A DNA stretch of 64,000 bases from Cherax quadricarinatus (GCF_038502225.1 NC_091298.1:37976410-38040409); one strand, 5' to 3'. Counted from the first letter of the stretch, positions 1 to 10,902 are shown. A program made the numbers and translations. Notes: a model not told the origin generated them from the letters alone.

Positions 1-185
1 CCTATGCTGTACTTCCTACAAGAGTGATGGACTGAACACACCGATTCCAGGCTGAGGGACTGATTACCTCAAACTCCTCCGCTTCTTATACCTTCCTGTT
101 TTGTTTTGGACTGATGAAGCTACTGTGTGGCAAAACGTTTCATCAATAAAGATTTCCATATGTTGCGTAAGTGTCTCAATTCTTC
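1..185 (+). mobile_element. Penelope-like terminal-repeat fragment with decayed hammerhead motif
   Basis: This is the same short repeat family found at 52.1-57.4 kb. It has the lead-in GGGACTGATTACCTC, a CTGATGA at 111-117, a GC-rich arm, an AAACGTTTC block, AATAAAGAT and then a GTGTCTCAATTCTTC-type end. The GAA expected after the second arm reads AAA, so the presumed ribozyme core is broken. Assignment to Penelope-like elements is inferred from the hammerhead-like motif and the inverted organisation of the better copies. No coding region is present here. Confidence 0.5.
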
Positions 186-599
186 AAAATGTCACTGACT
201 GAGGACTTGGAAAATGATAAAGCTACATTAGACGTGACCGAGCCTAGTGTTGCTCAGTTTTTCTCACCCTTTATCGCCTTACAGAAACATCGTCACAGAG
301 TGCAGCAAACAGTATGATGCAACATCATACTAGTACTACATATACTACATCTGTGTGCAGTAATCCTACACCGTGTCTAGAATCTCTAGGAATAACTGGA
401 CTAGGTGCTCGTCCTAAAGAACGTCCAGACATATTTGTTAATTTCTCTGCTCCTCCTTTGCCTATTGGTCCTATCTCAGAGGATCAGTTTGGGAAGATGG
501 AACGCCTAATCAAGTTGCAGACTGGAAAGAAAGAAGCTCAGAGAAAATTAAACGAATAATTCCGGAGACACTGTTTGTTTTGAAAGACAGCAGCATAAT

Positions 600-1085
600 A
601 GATCCGATCAGAAAGCCGCTTCAGTGGTTCCTAAGTTCTTTGAGAACCAGACACGTGCTATGAATTGGACACACCAACATTGGGCTGCTTTAACAGGCAG
701 AGCTCAAACTTGTAGTTGCTTTGCCCCTTGACAAGTATATAAATTACGATACTGTCGAAGAAGCTATATTAGAGGCTTACAACTTATTACCTGCGAGTTA
801 TCAACGTAAATTTCGTACGTTGCAGCGAAGACAAGGTTAAACCTGTGTCAAATTCGCACGTAAGAAAGAGATTGCTTTCTAGAGGTAGTGCAGAGCCTCA
901 AATCGCAATACTTTTGAGAGCCTCGTTCAACTGATACTGCACGAAGATTTCTACATCTGTATGTCTGTCGACATACAAGAATATCTGATATACCATACTG
1001 CATCAGATGTTCTAGAAACTTCAGCCTAACCAAGCAATTATGAGATATCTCACAAACTTCTGCGAACTAAAACTCAGAGGAATAA
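600..1085 (+). pseudogene. gag: Gypsy gag (capsid region) remnant
   Basis: Frame-shifting translation gives capsid-like pieces: VPKFFEN, then AMNWTHQHWAALTGRAQ, then YDTVEEAILEAYNLLPASY followed by QRKFRTLQ. This matches the TALTGKAQ ... YDTVKxAILxAYELVPEAYRQKFR pattern of arthropod Gypsy capsids as I know it. Gag capsid packages the element RNA in cytoplasmic particles. Stops and at least two frameshifts make it non-functional. A small open frame upstream (314-559) may belong to the N-terminal gag but has no recognisable motif. Confidence 0.65.
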
Positions 1086-1092
1086 GGTAACA

Positions 1093-2109
1093 TGTGGAAA
1101 TTTATTTGGTCCCTAAAGTTCCACAGGACAGATCCAGCATGGCCGTACGGGACGGCTGAGCTGGATAGCCCTTATACCCCACCCTAACAATCAGCATTCT
1201 CTCTGGTCGGCGATGGATTCTTGGTAGGCATGTATTTAATTTATAGATTTATTCTTCAGGGAAGGAGTAGGTAGTTTTACTGTTAGTATATTAATATTAG
1301 TTTACTAAGGTATTTGTAGATAATAATAATGTAGACCTAAGACCTTAACATAGGTAGTAATAGGCCGATAATGTAGGCAAACACTAGGTTAAGTTAGCTA
1401 GGGAGAACTGGCAGCCCTAGCTTGAATGAGGAGGCGCGGGTCTAAAAGACAATAGCGTCCCTCTTAAGACAGACACCAACTGGACAATACTTGCCGTGAT
1501 CAGCAGACGGCGCCCCCACGTGTCTTCACATCTGAGACCTGGGGAAATCTGGTAGAGGCACCTCGATGTACCGTAGATGACCTCCTCCGTCAGGCCCATA
1601 CAGTAAGACAAGACCACTATTTCTCGTGGAATTCTGGCCAGTGTCTGGAGAGTTTGTGAGTTGAGTTTTGACTGTGGACCCGGTTGAGCATACCCAGTAA
1701 GTACCAGTGTCTCAGAGCAGTCTGGAAGCTAGTGTCTGAGTCTGCATAGTTATACTAGGGGATACATACCCTCTTGGATATAGGAATTTCTGAGGTGCAG
1801 GCAGGACACTAATTACGATTGAATATTGCAGGAATTAAGGCTCCCGGTTGCACGTGGTTTCTGAGGGGAAGTCCAAAGGGGGCTAAGGCTAAGCTTAGAG
1901 AAGTGAAGATCAGGATATATGCTGCAACACCAAGTAAGTTAGTCCTTTATACGTGCATGCAGGCGAGGTTTTCTTGTAACATCAATCATTTGTGAAAATC
2001 TGTCCTATAAGCCACTTGTGAGGCTGAGGTACCCACCTCAGAGCTCGGTGTCAACAGAGTTTGCTAGGGTAGGCGACTCACTTGGAGGCAGTCCACACAA
2101 ATTTTCACA
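1093..2109. mobile_element. Probable solo LTR inserted in Gypsy gag
   Basis: A ~1017-bp block interrupts the gag remnant. It starts TGTGGAAATTT and ends AAATTTTCACA, a TG...CA pair whose ends match as an inverted repeat in 10 of 11 positions. It is flanked by TAACA (1088-1092) and TTACA (2110-2114), a possible 5-bp target duplication with one mismatch. No coding sequence was recognised inside. The LTR reading is inferred from termini and position only. Orientation cannot be fixed. The small minus-strand open frame near 1417-1617 has no motif. Confidence 0.5.
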
Positions 2110-2269
2110 TTACAAGAAAATGTCCTAAGAGTTGGCAGCTAAATCAACTGACAATTGTCGGCCTCATTCACCTATTGTAAATTCTCGTACATATACTTAG
2201 GAAACTCCTGATCCTAAATCTGTCTCTGTGGGATCACAAAAATCTTGTACTGAGAATAATAAAGTTAAA

Positions 2270-2312
2270 TGTACATTTTGTAAGAATAAAAGGACACTGC
2301 AAGGAATATTGT
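2270..2312 (+). pseudogene. CCHC zinc knuckle of Gypsy nucleocapsid, frameshifted
   Basis: Cys codons at 2270-2272 and 2279-2281, a His codon at 2295-2297 and a Cys codon at 2310-2312 give C-X2-C-X4-H-X4-C. The pattern appears only if one extra A in the run at 2288-2291 is ignored. This is the RNA-binding nucleocapsid knuckle expected between gag capsid and protease. The frameshift inactivates it. Confidence 0.65.
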
Positions 2313-2544
2313 TATGCTCTGGAAAGAGATATGAGAAATGATCGTGTGGCTGTCGCCGGCACACAAATCGTATCTTCCTATTCGGTGCGACAAGCGCACA
2401 AAGAACTTAGCAATATGCAAAATTCTCCCGTTCAGGAGATGAATTAGGTCAAAAAGTATATCTGACTTTAAGATTCGTTCTGCAGTGAGTCGTTACTTTT
2501 CAAGTGGAAATGTGGGAATGAATGAATTTAAACTAACTGAAGTA

Positions 2545-2800
2545 ATTTCCTTTCCAGATACCGGCAGTTATCTCACTCTGCTGTGAGATGGTGTACTTCC
2601 TATAACCAATGATACTTACACCAACATGCATGTCTTGCTATAGGCCTATGATGGGGTTGTGATAAAAGTTCCTCTTCATAAAGTATATATATAGAAACAG
2701 ACAATTACACTTGGCTACACTTCAGTGGGCATTTCTAGTGGTGCATTTCCTATCAAATCAGTGGATTAGTTGATCGGAAATGACGTCCTTCAAGCTGGAA
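2545..2800 (+). pseudogene. Gypsy aspartic protease remnant
   Basis: The active-site motif reads F-P-D-T-G-S-Y-L-T-L, with the catalytic Asp codon at 2557-2559. A stop follows at 2584. About 190 bases downstream the C-terminal protease signature L-I-G-N-D-V is encoded at 2770-2787. Spacing and both motifs fit retropepsins of Ty3/Gypsy Pol. The following frame (2780-3115, 111 codons) probably continues into the protease-RT linker but has no RT motif. Confidence 0.65.
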
Positions 2801-3249
2801 TATATAAGGAACCACCTGTCATTGATGATGATAATTATGCCATCTAAGATTGTAAACACAAGCATATTTCATCTCAGTGCTATAACTAGAGCTATGTCAA
2901 AGATTCAGCAACCATCCTTGCCACCAATAGACTTGGGTCTGAATATGTTTTTCAGCAATGCACTGCGCCCAGGATCATTAACACTAACTGCCCACGTTCA
3001 TGAGCCTAATCCTAACTCCATTGACATTAAAATTCTAACTCATGAAGATATGATAAAGGGTCAGTTTGTTGACCTGTTACTAGAAAGAGAGAGATATGGC
3101 AGTAAGCAAGATTGAAACTAAGCATCTAGATAATTGTTAGTATTATAGTAACGGTGTAAGTATGGAAAAATTAGTGCATGCGAGTTATCAGCTGACCAAG
3201 TTTACAGCACAGTGAAACACCTCAGTCTTATCAATAACCTTTCAGGAAC

Positions 3250-4220
3250 AAGCTATGGATTTTGCTCACAAGAGTCCCATGGGAAGACATTTGGGTGTCA
3301 AGAAGACACTAATTAAAGTTGTGAAACATTTCACTTGTCCTAAAATGAAGGAAACTGTCGCTGATCATGTACGACGTTATAACGTCTGTCAAGTGATGGG
3401 CAAGCCTGCTCACACACCTCCGCTTCCTCCTCATATTCATATCACCGTTGATAGTGAGCCATTCTCACGTGTTGGTCCTCTGCCTAGGACCAAACTAGGA
3501 AACCAATGCTTGTTTACCTTCATGGACGCAGTGAATCGCTATCCTGAAGCTATTTCTATGAGAGAAATTAATGCACGGGCTATTGTGAGAGCATCAATGA
3601 TTTTTTTCTCCCAGGTTGGATTGTCCCGAGAAATTCAGTCGGACCAACTTCACTAAGATGTTTCGTGAGACATTATTTCATCTAGGAATAAAGTCTGTAT
3701 TTTCAATCAATTTTCACCCACAGTCACAAGGTGCTCTGGAAAGATTGCATCAGATTGAAGTCTATGACGAGAGCATACTGAGAACATTTTCTTATGTTCG
3801 CTATGAAGGAAAATAAACAAGAAAGCCTAGCGTATAGTCCCTTTGAATAGATATTCGGACACTAGATACGTGGTTCTCTCCCAGTATTCAGAGACGTGTG
3901 GATGGGAAAATTAAATCCATCACTGAGCACATTTCCTTCGTTAATGCAGAAGTATTTGAAAGCTGCGAGATAGCCCAGTCTAAAATGAAGCAACAGTATA
4001 ACAGGCATACTGTCTCTCGTTCTTTTAAATCAGGAGATAAGGTGATAGCTCAAAATTTAGTACCAGGTCATGCTCTACAAGCCAGGTATGATGGTCCCTT
4101 GGAAGTAGTTTAAAAGCTAAATGACGTAAATTATTTAATACGTACTCCTGGAAAGAGGAAGTCAAGTCATGTGTACCACGTCAACCAGCTCAAGGCATAC
4201 TTCGCTAATCCCCTAGCAAC
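3250..4220 (+). pseudogene. Gypsy integrase remnant (zinc finger, DDE core, GPL module)
   Basis: Integrase inserts element cDNA into the chromosome. The N-terminal HHCC region (3255-3410) is clear (AHKSPMGRHLGVKKTL ... RRYNVCQ), but the first Cys of the CxxC pair is Tyr. The core keeps GPLPRTKLGNQ and MDAVNRYPEAI. The segment holding the first catalytic Asp is missing just before GPLP. The second Asp (SDQ, ~3645) is followed by a frameshift. The catalytic Glu region is present as HPQSQGALERLHQ (~3717-3755). A C-terminal piece at 3898-4220 keeps RYDGPLEVV and the downstream HVYHVNQLK motif. It is clearly dead. Confidence 0.8.
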
Positions 4221-4439
4221 TGCATCTGTACTTCCTAGGATAAAAGAAAAACACGCCAGCCCTTTCAGACCCTCAGAGAACATTTGAAAGCACCCGCTCG
4301 ACCTTACGGAAAGAAAACAGAAAAAAATACGTTATAACAATATATGATAAACAGTCTATTACAAAAGCAAAAACTTAAAAATAATAAATTATTAAATATG
4401 AACTCGCCCTAACTGAATCAAATGATGGAAAAAATTAAA

Positions 4440-6415
4440 TACATAAATAAATCAAATGAAGCAAGCCTAATATGTGCAGAAGGATGGGTTTCTGAATCTG
4501 CCGCTGGTATGGCAAGGCACACACTAATGGGTGTAGAGAAGTCAAAACCAAGTGTGCTAAAGAATGGATGAAGGCAAAGGACCCAGGAGAATAAGAAGAG
4601 CAGTCTAAGAGCCAAAAATGAATATGCTCAGGTAAGAAGGGAAGCCCAACAACAATATGAAAATGACATAGCAGCAAAAGCAAAGTCCGACCCAAAGCTA
4701 TTGTACAGTCACATCAGGAGGAAAACAACAGTCACGGACCAGGTAATCAGGCTGAGGAAGGAAAGAGGGGAGATCACAAGAAATGAGCAAGATGTAAGGG
4801 GATCAAGAGGAGATTCAGAAAAGTATTCACAGAGGAGACAGAAAGGACTCCTGAAAGACAGAGTGAAGGGGTACACCATCAAGTGCTGGTCACAATATAT
4901 ATAACCGAGCAGGAGGTAAAGAGGCTGCTAAGCAAACTAGATACCTCAAAGGTGATGGAGCTAGACAACATCTGAGAGAGGGAGCAGAGGTGCTCTGTGT
5001 ATCACTAACAACAATCTTCAACACATCTATTCAAAAAGGGCGACTACTGGAGGTATGTAAGACAGCAAACGTAGTCCCAGTTTTTAAAAAAAGGAGACAG
5101 ACATTAAACTTCAGACCAGTAACACTGACATCAATAGTATGCAAAGTCATGGAGAAGATTATCAGGAGAAGAGGCGTGGAGCACCTTGAAAGGAATGAGC
5201 TTATCAGTGACAGCCATAACGGATTCAGGGAAGAAAAATCGTGTGTCACGAACCTACTGAGTTCTATGACAAGGTGACAGAAGTATTTAAAGAAAGAGAG
5301 GGAGATTGCGTTTTATTGGAGTGAAGAGATTAGCGCAAAAGCTGGAGGACAAGGCATGCATAACAAGGAAGGCCCTGACGGGAAGGCATCAGCGAGTCAT
5401 GGTAAGTGACGACGTGTCAGAGTGGGCTTCTGTGACGAGCGGGGTTCCACAGGGATTAGTCCAAGGACTGGTAATAATTCTGGTATATGTGAATGACATG
5501 TCAAAATAGATTCAGAAGAGTTCCTGTTTGCAGACGATGTGAAGTTAATGAGGAGAATTCAATCGGTGGAGGACCAGGCAGGGCTAAAAAGGGATTTGGA
5601 CACGCTGTAGGCCTGGTCCAGAAACTGGCTCCTGGAATTCAGCCCCAGCAAGCGCAAAGTCATGAAGATTGGGGAAGGGCAAAGAAGACAGCAGACAGAG
5701 TACAGTCTAGGGGCCAAAGACTACAAATCTTACTCAAGGAAAAGGATCTTGGGGTGAGTATAATACTGAGCACATCCCATGAGGTGCACCTTAACCAAAT
5801 AACTGCTGCAGTATATGGGCGCCTCGCAAGCCTAGCATCGGCATTCCGACATTTCATTAAGGAATCTTTCAGAACTCTGTACACCGTGTACGTCAAGCCC
5901 ATGCTTTAGTACGCAGCACCAATTTGGAACCCACACCTGGTCAAGCACGTCAGGAAATTAGAGAAAGTGCAAAGGTTTACAGCATAACTAGTCCCGGAGG
6001 TAAGGGGCATGGTCTACGAGGAGAGGTTAAGGGAAATCGACCTGACGACACTGGAGGACAGGAGAGATAGGGGGATATGATAGCGACATATAAAATACTG
6101 AGAGGAATCGACAGGGTGGACAGAGACAGGATGTTCCAGAGATGGGACACAGCAACAAGGGGTCACAGATGGAAGTTGAAGACTCAGATGAATCACAGGG
6201 ATGTTAGGAAGTACTTTTTCAATCATAGAGTTGTCAGGAAATGGAAGAGTCTGGAAAGTGATGTAGTAGAGGCAGGATCTATTCATAGCTTTAAGAAGAG
6301 GTATGATAAAGCCCATGGAGCAGGGAGAGTGAACCTAGTAGCCGTTAGTGAAGAGGCGGGGCCAGGGACTGTGACTCTACCCCTGCAACTACAATTAGGT
6401 GAGTACACACACGAA
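4440..6415 (+). pseudogene. CR1-like LINE copy A, RT region to 3' end
   Basis: A 5'-truncated copy of the window's main LINE family. Pieces in order: pre-RT linker (YSHIRRKTTVTDQVIRLR, ~4695-4760), RT start (SLTTIFNTSIQKGRLLEV, ~5005), the FRPVTLTSIVCKVMEKIIRR block (~5110-5170), a decayed GVPQG...YVNDM block (~5440-5500), FADDVKLMRRIQ in a shifted frame (~5525), and a C-terminal thumb-like domain (~5790-6330). The 3' tail is a TTAGGTGAGTACA motif (~6390) with a short AC run. Many stops and shifts. CR1-clade assignment rests on YEERL and RGHxxKL-type C-terminal motifs and is inferred. Confidence 0.75.
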
Positions 6416-6419
6416 CACA

Positions 6420-6945
6420 CTTCGAAGAGACCAGACCTTACCAACGTCATCCTGCGGAAAGAGGACTGTGACTGTTTTGTATTGTTGGGAGCAGAACGTT
6501 TTATTTGAGCGTTATCCCCATAAATGGAAGGAAGTTTTTAAAGCTGTACATTTTGTGAGCTAAGAATAACGTATTAAATATTAAGGAAACAAACTATAGC
6601 AGAATAGTATAGTGTAACTAGCACATAATATTCTGAATGTGTCAACGAAAGCTTAGAGAAAGAATGAAGGGAATGGGCTGGAAAAATATACATCTATGAT
6701 TAAAGCTAGTTTTGCGAAATTCATTAGAAAAAATTCAGAAAGTTAACAACAGGTGATATTAGTTAAATAATTCACTGCTAGAGCAAATATTAATCAAGTA
6801 ATTAAAAAGAAGATGAAAAAACTGTAAATTATTGAAGGATACAGCTGATAAAGATAAACCGGTTATTGCTTTTGGTTTTGTTAAAAAGGGAATAAGTCAC
6901 AAATAGAATAAATCAAAGAGGAAGAACAACAAATAACGGAAGTAA
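6420..6945. other. AT-rich stretch, nothing recognised
   Basis: About 500 bases of AT-rich DNA after the CR1 tail. No open frame longer than a few dozen codons and no recognisable motif. It may be the 5' part of the old LINE that becomes recognisable from about 6.95 kb. Confidence 0.4.
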
Positions 6946-6949
6946 CAAA

Positions 6950-7640
6950 ATGACGTACGCATTTTAGCTTAGGTGGATTGGAAAATATGATAAAGACAAG
7001 CATAGGCCACCAAGTAAAGAAGATTTATTAAAATGTTTAGGGCATCAAGAAATTGGAGGGTTATAAGTATACAAATATTTGACAAGATCTATCAAAGGAT
7101 GATAGAGTGAAAATCAAAGATTTCATTAACACTGCTAAGAGGTTGAATAAGGTTTTGTATTGCCATGTTGCAGTGTAACAAGGCCGTACAAAGCCATCAA
7201 ATGGTTTTGAAAGAATCTCCCACAAGATAGAAGAAAATCATGTTGAAACGAATGGTAACAAGGAAAACAGTGAGATTAATATATATGTGGAAATTTTATA
7301 CTCTAATATAGATGGGGATATCTCAGAAAGATTAGAAACTAGGAATGTTATAAAAGAAAAGGAAATTAACATAGTTTGACAGAAATTGTTCAATTGGAGA
7401 AGAGAAGGATTGACAATATTAGTAGAAGACTTTCTTCAAGTTATGGAAATTGAAATCCATAATAATGAAAATGTTGAAATTTTAGGGATACGAGTACAAA
7501 ATAAAGACGAGAAACTTTAAGCAGTAAATGTAAATATCCCAGCATTCAATAATACTTGGGATTCATGAAGAAGATAGACTAGGCGACAAACTATTCAAAG
7601 TATCAGGTAGAAAATGGGGCCACCGGAAGATCATAAATGA
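6950..7640 (+). pseudogene. Older LINE: ORF1 RRM-like end and endonuclease start
   Basis: Short translated pieces fit a diverged Jockey/CR1-group LINE: RIGKYDKDKHRPPSKEDLL (~6968-7025) resembles the ORF1 RNA-binding domain. INIYVEILYSNIDG (~7278-7320) resembles the start of an apurinic-type endonuclease. LTILVEDFLQVMEIE followed by NVEILGIRVQNKDEKL (~7410-7520) resembles the next endonuclease strands. Stops occur throughout. The element resumes at ~7920 after a SINE, with its RT mostly lost. Confidence 0.5.
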
Positions 7641-7689
7641 AATTGTATGAAAATTACAAATACCTTTCAAATATATGGATGGTGCAAAA

Positions 7690-7918
7690 TACAGGACTCT
7701 GGTGGCCTGGTGGCTACAGCTATCGCTTCACAGGGCGAGTGTCTGGGTTCGATTCCCAGTCAGGATAAAAACATTTGGCGTGTTTCTTTACAACTGATGT
7801 CTATGTTTATCCATCAGTCAATGAGTACCTGGGTGTTAGTCGACTGGTGTGCGTCGCTTTCTATATGTCATTGATGTCAGCTGGGCTTGTATACCTTGTA
7901 CATGTACTTGTAGAAATA
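7690..7918 (+). mobile_element. tRNA-derived SINE
   Basis: The head is tRNA-like: GGTGGCCTGGTGGCTA (box A region), a GCTTCACAGGGCG anticodon-arm-like segment, and the pol III box B GGGTTCGATTCC at ~7745-7757. A non-tRNA body follows and ends in TTGTAGAAATAAAGATATTA. The arm resembles tRNA-Val(CAC), but that is a low-confidence guess. It lies inside the older LINE. Transcription would be by RNA polymerase III from the internal boxes. Confidence 0.65.
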
Positions 7919-7919
7919 A

Positions 7920-8100
7920 AGATATTATGAGGCCAAAACTTGAATATGCAGCTATTGTGCGGCGCACATTTGATAAAAAGACATTAACAAGTCAGAAACT
8001 GTTCAAAGAAAAGTTACAAAATGGATGCCAGAGTAGAGCAGTGAGAACTGTGATGAAAGTTGGACGACATTATTACATGATAGAAGGAAAACGGACAAAA
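7920..8100 (+). pseudogene. Older LINE: RT C-terminal fragment
   Basis: The translation RPKLEYAAIV, followed in shifted frames by residues like KLEKxQ and ATKWMPELE, matches the VRPxLEYAAxVWxP thumb region of CR1/Jockey-group RTs. It is on the same strand as the ORF1/endonuclease pieces at 6.95-7.64 kb and probably belongs to the same copy, with most of the RT deleted and a SINE at the junction. Confidence 0.5.
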
Positions 8101-8104
8101 AAAA

Positions 8105-8330
8105 AGATAACAAGGGGTAACAAGAGATAACAAGGGATAACTAGAGACATCAAGGGATAACAAGAGATAACGAGGATAAAAAGAGATCACGAGAGATAAC
8201 AAGAGATAACAAGGGATAAGAGATAACAAGGGCTAACAAGAGATAACATGTATAAAAAGTGATAGAAAGGGATAACAAGAGATAGCAACGGATAACAAGA
8301 GGCCATCATTGCAAAACGAAAAAAAATTAA
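8105..8330 (+). repeat. GATAACAAG-type minisatellite
   Basis: Imperfect tandem units of about 10-20 bases built from AAGAGATAAC and AAGGGATAAC alternate for ~225 bases. It lies inside the C-terminal coding part of the older LINE, so it expanded within the element. Confidence 0.8.
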
Positions 8331-8390
8331 ATGGAAAGGATAGAGAATTTTTCTTCTCAAACAGAGTGGTTGACCAATGGATTTTTTTTA
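8331..8390 (+). pseudogene. Older LINE: 3' coding end
   Basis: In the frame offset from the open one, the bases encode FFFSNRVVDQW. This corresponds to the YFFSHRVVxxWN motif near the C terminus of the CR1-like copies elsewhere in the window but is clearly diverged. It supports an older, related LINE interrupted by the minisatellite. Confidence 0.5.
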
Positions 8391-8463
8391 AATTATGCGA
8401 CGAGAAGAGTATTGAAGACGAGACACAACAAGCATAACTCTTTGTATGGAATTACGAATAAGC

Positions 8464-8519
8464 CCACAGACACACACACAGACACACAGACACACACACA
8501 GACACACAGACACAAACAC
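8464..8519 (+). repeat. CACAGA-type microsatellite
   Basis: Short CACACAGACA repeats immediately precede CR1-like copy B. B begins at an ACACATCAACCAAAT segment, so the join occurs at shared ACAC sequence. Confidence 0.8.
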
Positions 8520-9147
8520 ATCAACCAAATAACTGCTGCAGCATATGGGCGCCTAGCAAACCTCAGAACAGCATTCCGACATCTTAATAAGGAATCATTC
8601 AGGACCCTGTACACCGTGTACGTTAGGCCCATATTGGAGTATGCGGCACCAGTTTGGAACCCACACCTAGCCAAGCACGTGAAGAAACTAGAGAAAGTGC
8701 AAAGGTTTGCAACAAGACTAGTCCCAGAGCTAAGAGGTATGTCCTACGAGGAGAGGTTAAGGGAAATCAACCTGACGACACTGGAGGACAGGAGAGATAG
8801 GGGGGACAAGATAACGACATACAAAATACTGAGAGGAATTGACAAGGTGGACAAAGACAGGATGTTCCAGAGATTGGACACAGTAACAAGGGGACACAGT
8901 TGGAAGCTGAAGACACAGATGAATCACAGGGATGTTAGGAAGTATTTCTTCAGCCACAGAGTAGTCAGTAAGTGGAATAGTTTGGGAAGCGATATAATGG
9001 AGGCAGGATCCATACATAGCTTTAAGCAGAGGTATGATAAAGCTCACGACTCAGGGAGAGTGACCTAGTGGCGATCAGTGAAGAGGCGGGGCCAGGAGCT
9101 CGGACTCGACCCCCGCAACCTCAACTAGGTGAGTACAACTAGATGAG
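8516..9147 (+). pseudogene. CR1-like LINE copy B, RT C-terminal part and tail
   Basis: The frame is open from the microsatellite to 9068 and encodes INQITAAAYGRLANLRTAFR, VRPILEYAAPVWNPHLAKHV, GMSYEERLREI, RGDKITTYKILRGIDKV, RGHSWKLKTQMN, YFFSHRVVSKWNSL and SIHSFKQRYDKAH in order. This is the thumb/C-terminal domain of CR1-clade RTs. The palm is absent, so the copy is 5'-truncated. The noncoding tail ends with two TAGRTGAGTACA motifs and runs into (AC)n. It is one of the younger, less damaged fragments. Confidence 0.8.
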
Positions 9148-9149
9148 TA

Positions 9150-9316
<167 letters not shown>

Positions 9317-10437
9317 TTCCTCACAAGAGGTTACTACAGAAGCTAGAGGATCAGGCACACATAACAGGAAAGGCACTGCAATGGATCAGAGAATACCTGA
9401 CAGGGAGGCAACAACGAGTCATGGTACTTGAAAAGGTGTCAGGGTGGGCGCCTGTGAGAAGCGGGGTTCCACAGGGGTCAGTCCTAGGACCTGTGCCTGT
9501 TCTTGGTATATGTGAATGACATAACGGAAGGGATAGACTCAGAAGTGTCCATGTTTGCAGATGATGTGAAGTTAATGAGGAGAATTAAATCGGTCGAGGA
9601 TCAGGCAGGACTACAAAGAGGCCTGGACAGGCTACAAGCCTGGTCCAGCAACTGGCTCCTTGAATTTAACCCTGCCAAATGCAAAGTCATGAAGATCGGG
9701 GAAGGGCAAAGAAGATCGCAGACACAGGGTAGTCTAGGTGGCCAAAGACTGCAAACCTCACTCAAGGAAACAAATCTTGGAGTGAGTATAACACCGAGCA
9801 CATCTCCTGACGCGCACATCAATCAGGTAACTGCTGCAGCGTACGGGCGTCTGACAAATCTAAGGATAGCTTTCCGATACCTCAGTAAGGAATCGTTCAA
9901 GACTCTGTACACCATCTACTTCAGGCCCATAATGGAATATGCAGCACCAGCTTGAAATCCACACCTGGTCAAGCACATCAAGAAATTAGAAAAAGTGCAA
10001 AGGTTTGCAACAAGACTAGTCCCAGAGCTAAGGGGACTGTCTTACGAAGAATGGTTAAGGGAAATTGGCCTGACGACGCTGGAGGACAGGAGGGTCAGGG
10101 GAGACATGATAACGACATATAAAGTACTGCGATGAATAGACGAGGTGGACAAAGACAGGATGTTCCAGTGATGGGACACAGAAAAAAGGGGTCACAATTG
10201 GAAGTTAAAGACTCAGATGAGTCAAAAGATGTTAGGAAGTATTTCTTCAGTCATAGAGTTGTCAGGGAGTGGAATAACCTAGAAAGTGACTTTATGGAGG
10301 CGGAAACCATACATAGTTTTAGGACGAGATTTGATAAAGCTCATGGAGCAGGGAGAGAGAGGACCCAGTAACAATCAGTGAAGAGGCAAGACCAGGAGCT
10401 ATGAATCGACCCCTGCAACCACAAATAGGTGAGTACA
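9317..10437 (+). pseudogene. CR1-like LINE copy C, RT palm to tail
   Basis: It begins inside the RT at VPHKRLLQKLEDQAHITGKALQ and continues through the GVPQGSVLGP block (~9462-9490), VYVNDITEGIDSEVSMFADDVKLMRR with the catalytic FADD box (~9550-9570), WSSNWLLEFNPAKCKVMKIG, and the LGVSITPSTSP thumb region. The C-terminal domain (9960-10370) is broken by stops and shifts. The tail ends in AGGTGAGTACA plus AC repeats. The first LINE bases follow an AC array exactly where the element itself reads ACACAGTTCC, indicating a microhomology join. Confidence 0.8.
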
Positions 10438-10443
10438 CATACA

Positions 10444-10525
<82 letters not shown>

Positions 10526-10530
10526 AACAA

Positions 10531-10623
<93 letters not shown>
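10438..10623 (+). repeat. (AC)n microsatellite at tail of copy C
   Basis: AC repeats with a few AAAC and ATAC interruptions over ~185 bases, joining the tail of copy C to the start of fragment D. Confidence 0.95.
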
Positions 10624-10624
<1 letters not shown>

Positions 10625-10871
10625 TCGATCGAAGACCAGGCAGAATTACAAAGGGATCTGGACAGGCTGCAGACCTGGTCCAGCAATTGGCTCCTGGAGT
10701 TCAATCCCACCAAGTGCAAAGTCTTGAAGAATGGGGAAGGGCAAAGAAGACCGCAGACGGAGTACAGTCTACGGGGCAAGAGACTACAAACCTCACTCAA
10801 GTGAAGAGGTGGGGCCAGGAGCTTGGACTCGACCCCTGCAACCTCAACTAGATGAGTACAACTAGGTGAGT
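10624..10871 (+). pseudogene. CR1-like LINE fragment D with internal deletion
   Basis: Encodes the post-FADD segment (EDQAELQRDLDRLQTWSSNW in a shifted frame, then the KCKV region and QTEYSLRGKRLQTSL). At ~10800, after CTCACTCAA, it jumps straight to the GTGAAGAGGTGGGGCC tail, losing the whole C-terminal domain (~600 bases relative to copy C). The tail has two TAGRTGAGTACA motifs. Confidence 0.75.

Positions 10872-10902
<31 letters not shown>

Larger units (their letters stand above)
190..4320 (+). mobile_element. Decayed Ty3/Gypsy LTR retrotransposon, RT/RNase H deleted
   Basis: Remnants appear in the canonical Ty3/Gypsy order on one strand: gag core, CCHC zinc knuckle, aspartic protease, integrase zinc-binding domain, integrase core and a C-terminal GPL-type module. 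All are broken by stops and frameshifts. Nothing resembling reverse transcriptase or RNase H lies in the ~450 bases between the protease end and the integrase, where about 1.5 kb would be expected. A separate ~1 kb LTR-like insertion splits gag from the zinc knuckle. No flanking LTRs were recognised, so the outer limits are approximate. Confidence 0.75.

Noticed and set aside
848..1617. Minus-strand ORFs of 61-66 codons
   Set aside because: They overlap the gag remnant and the solo-LTR candidate and show no motif.
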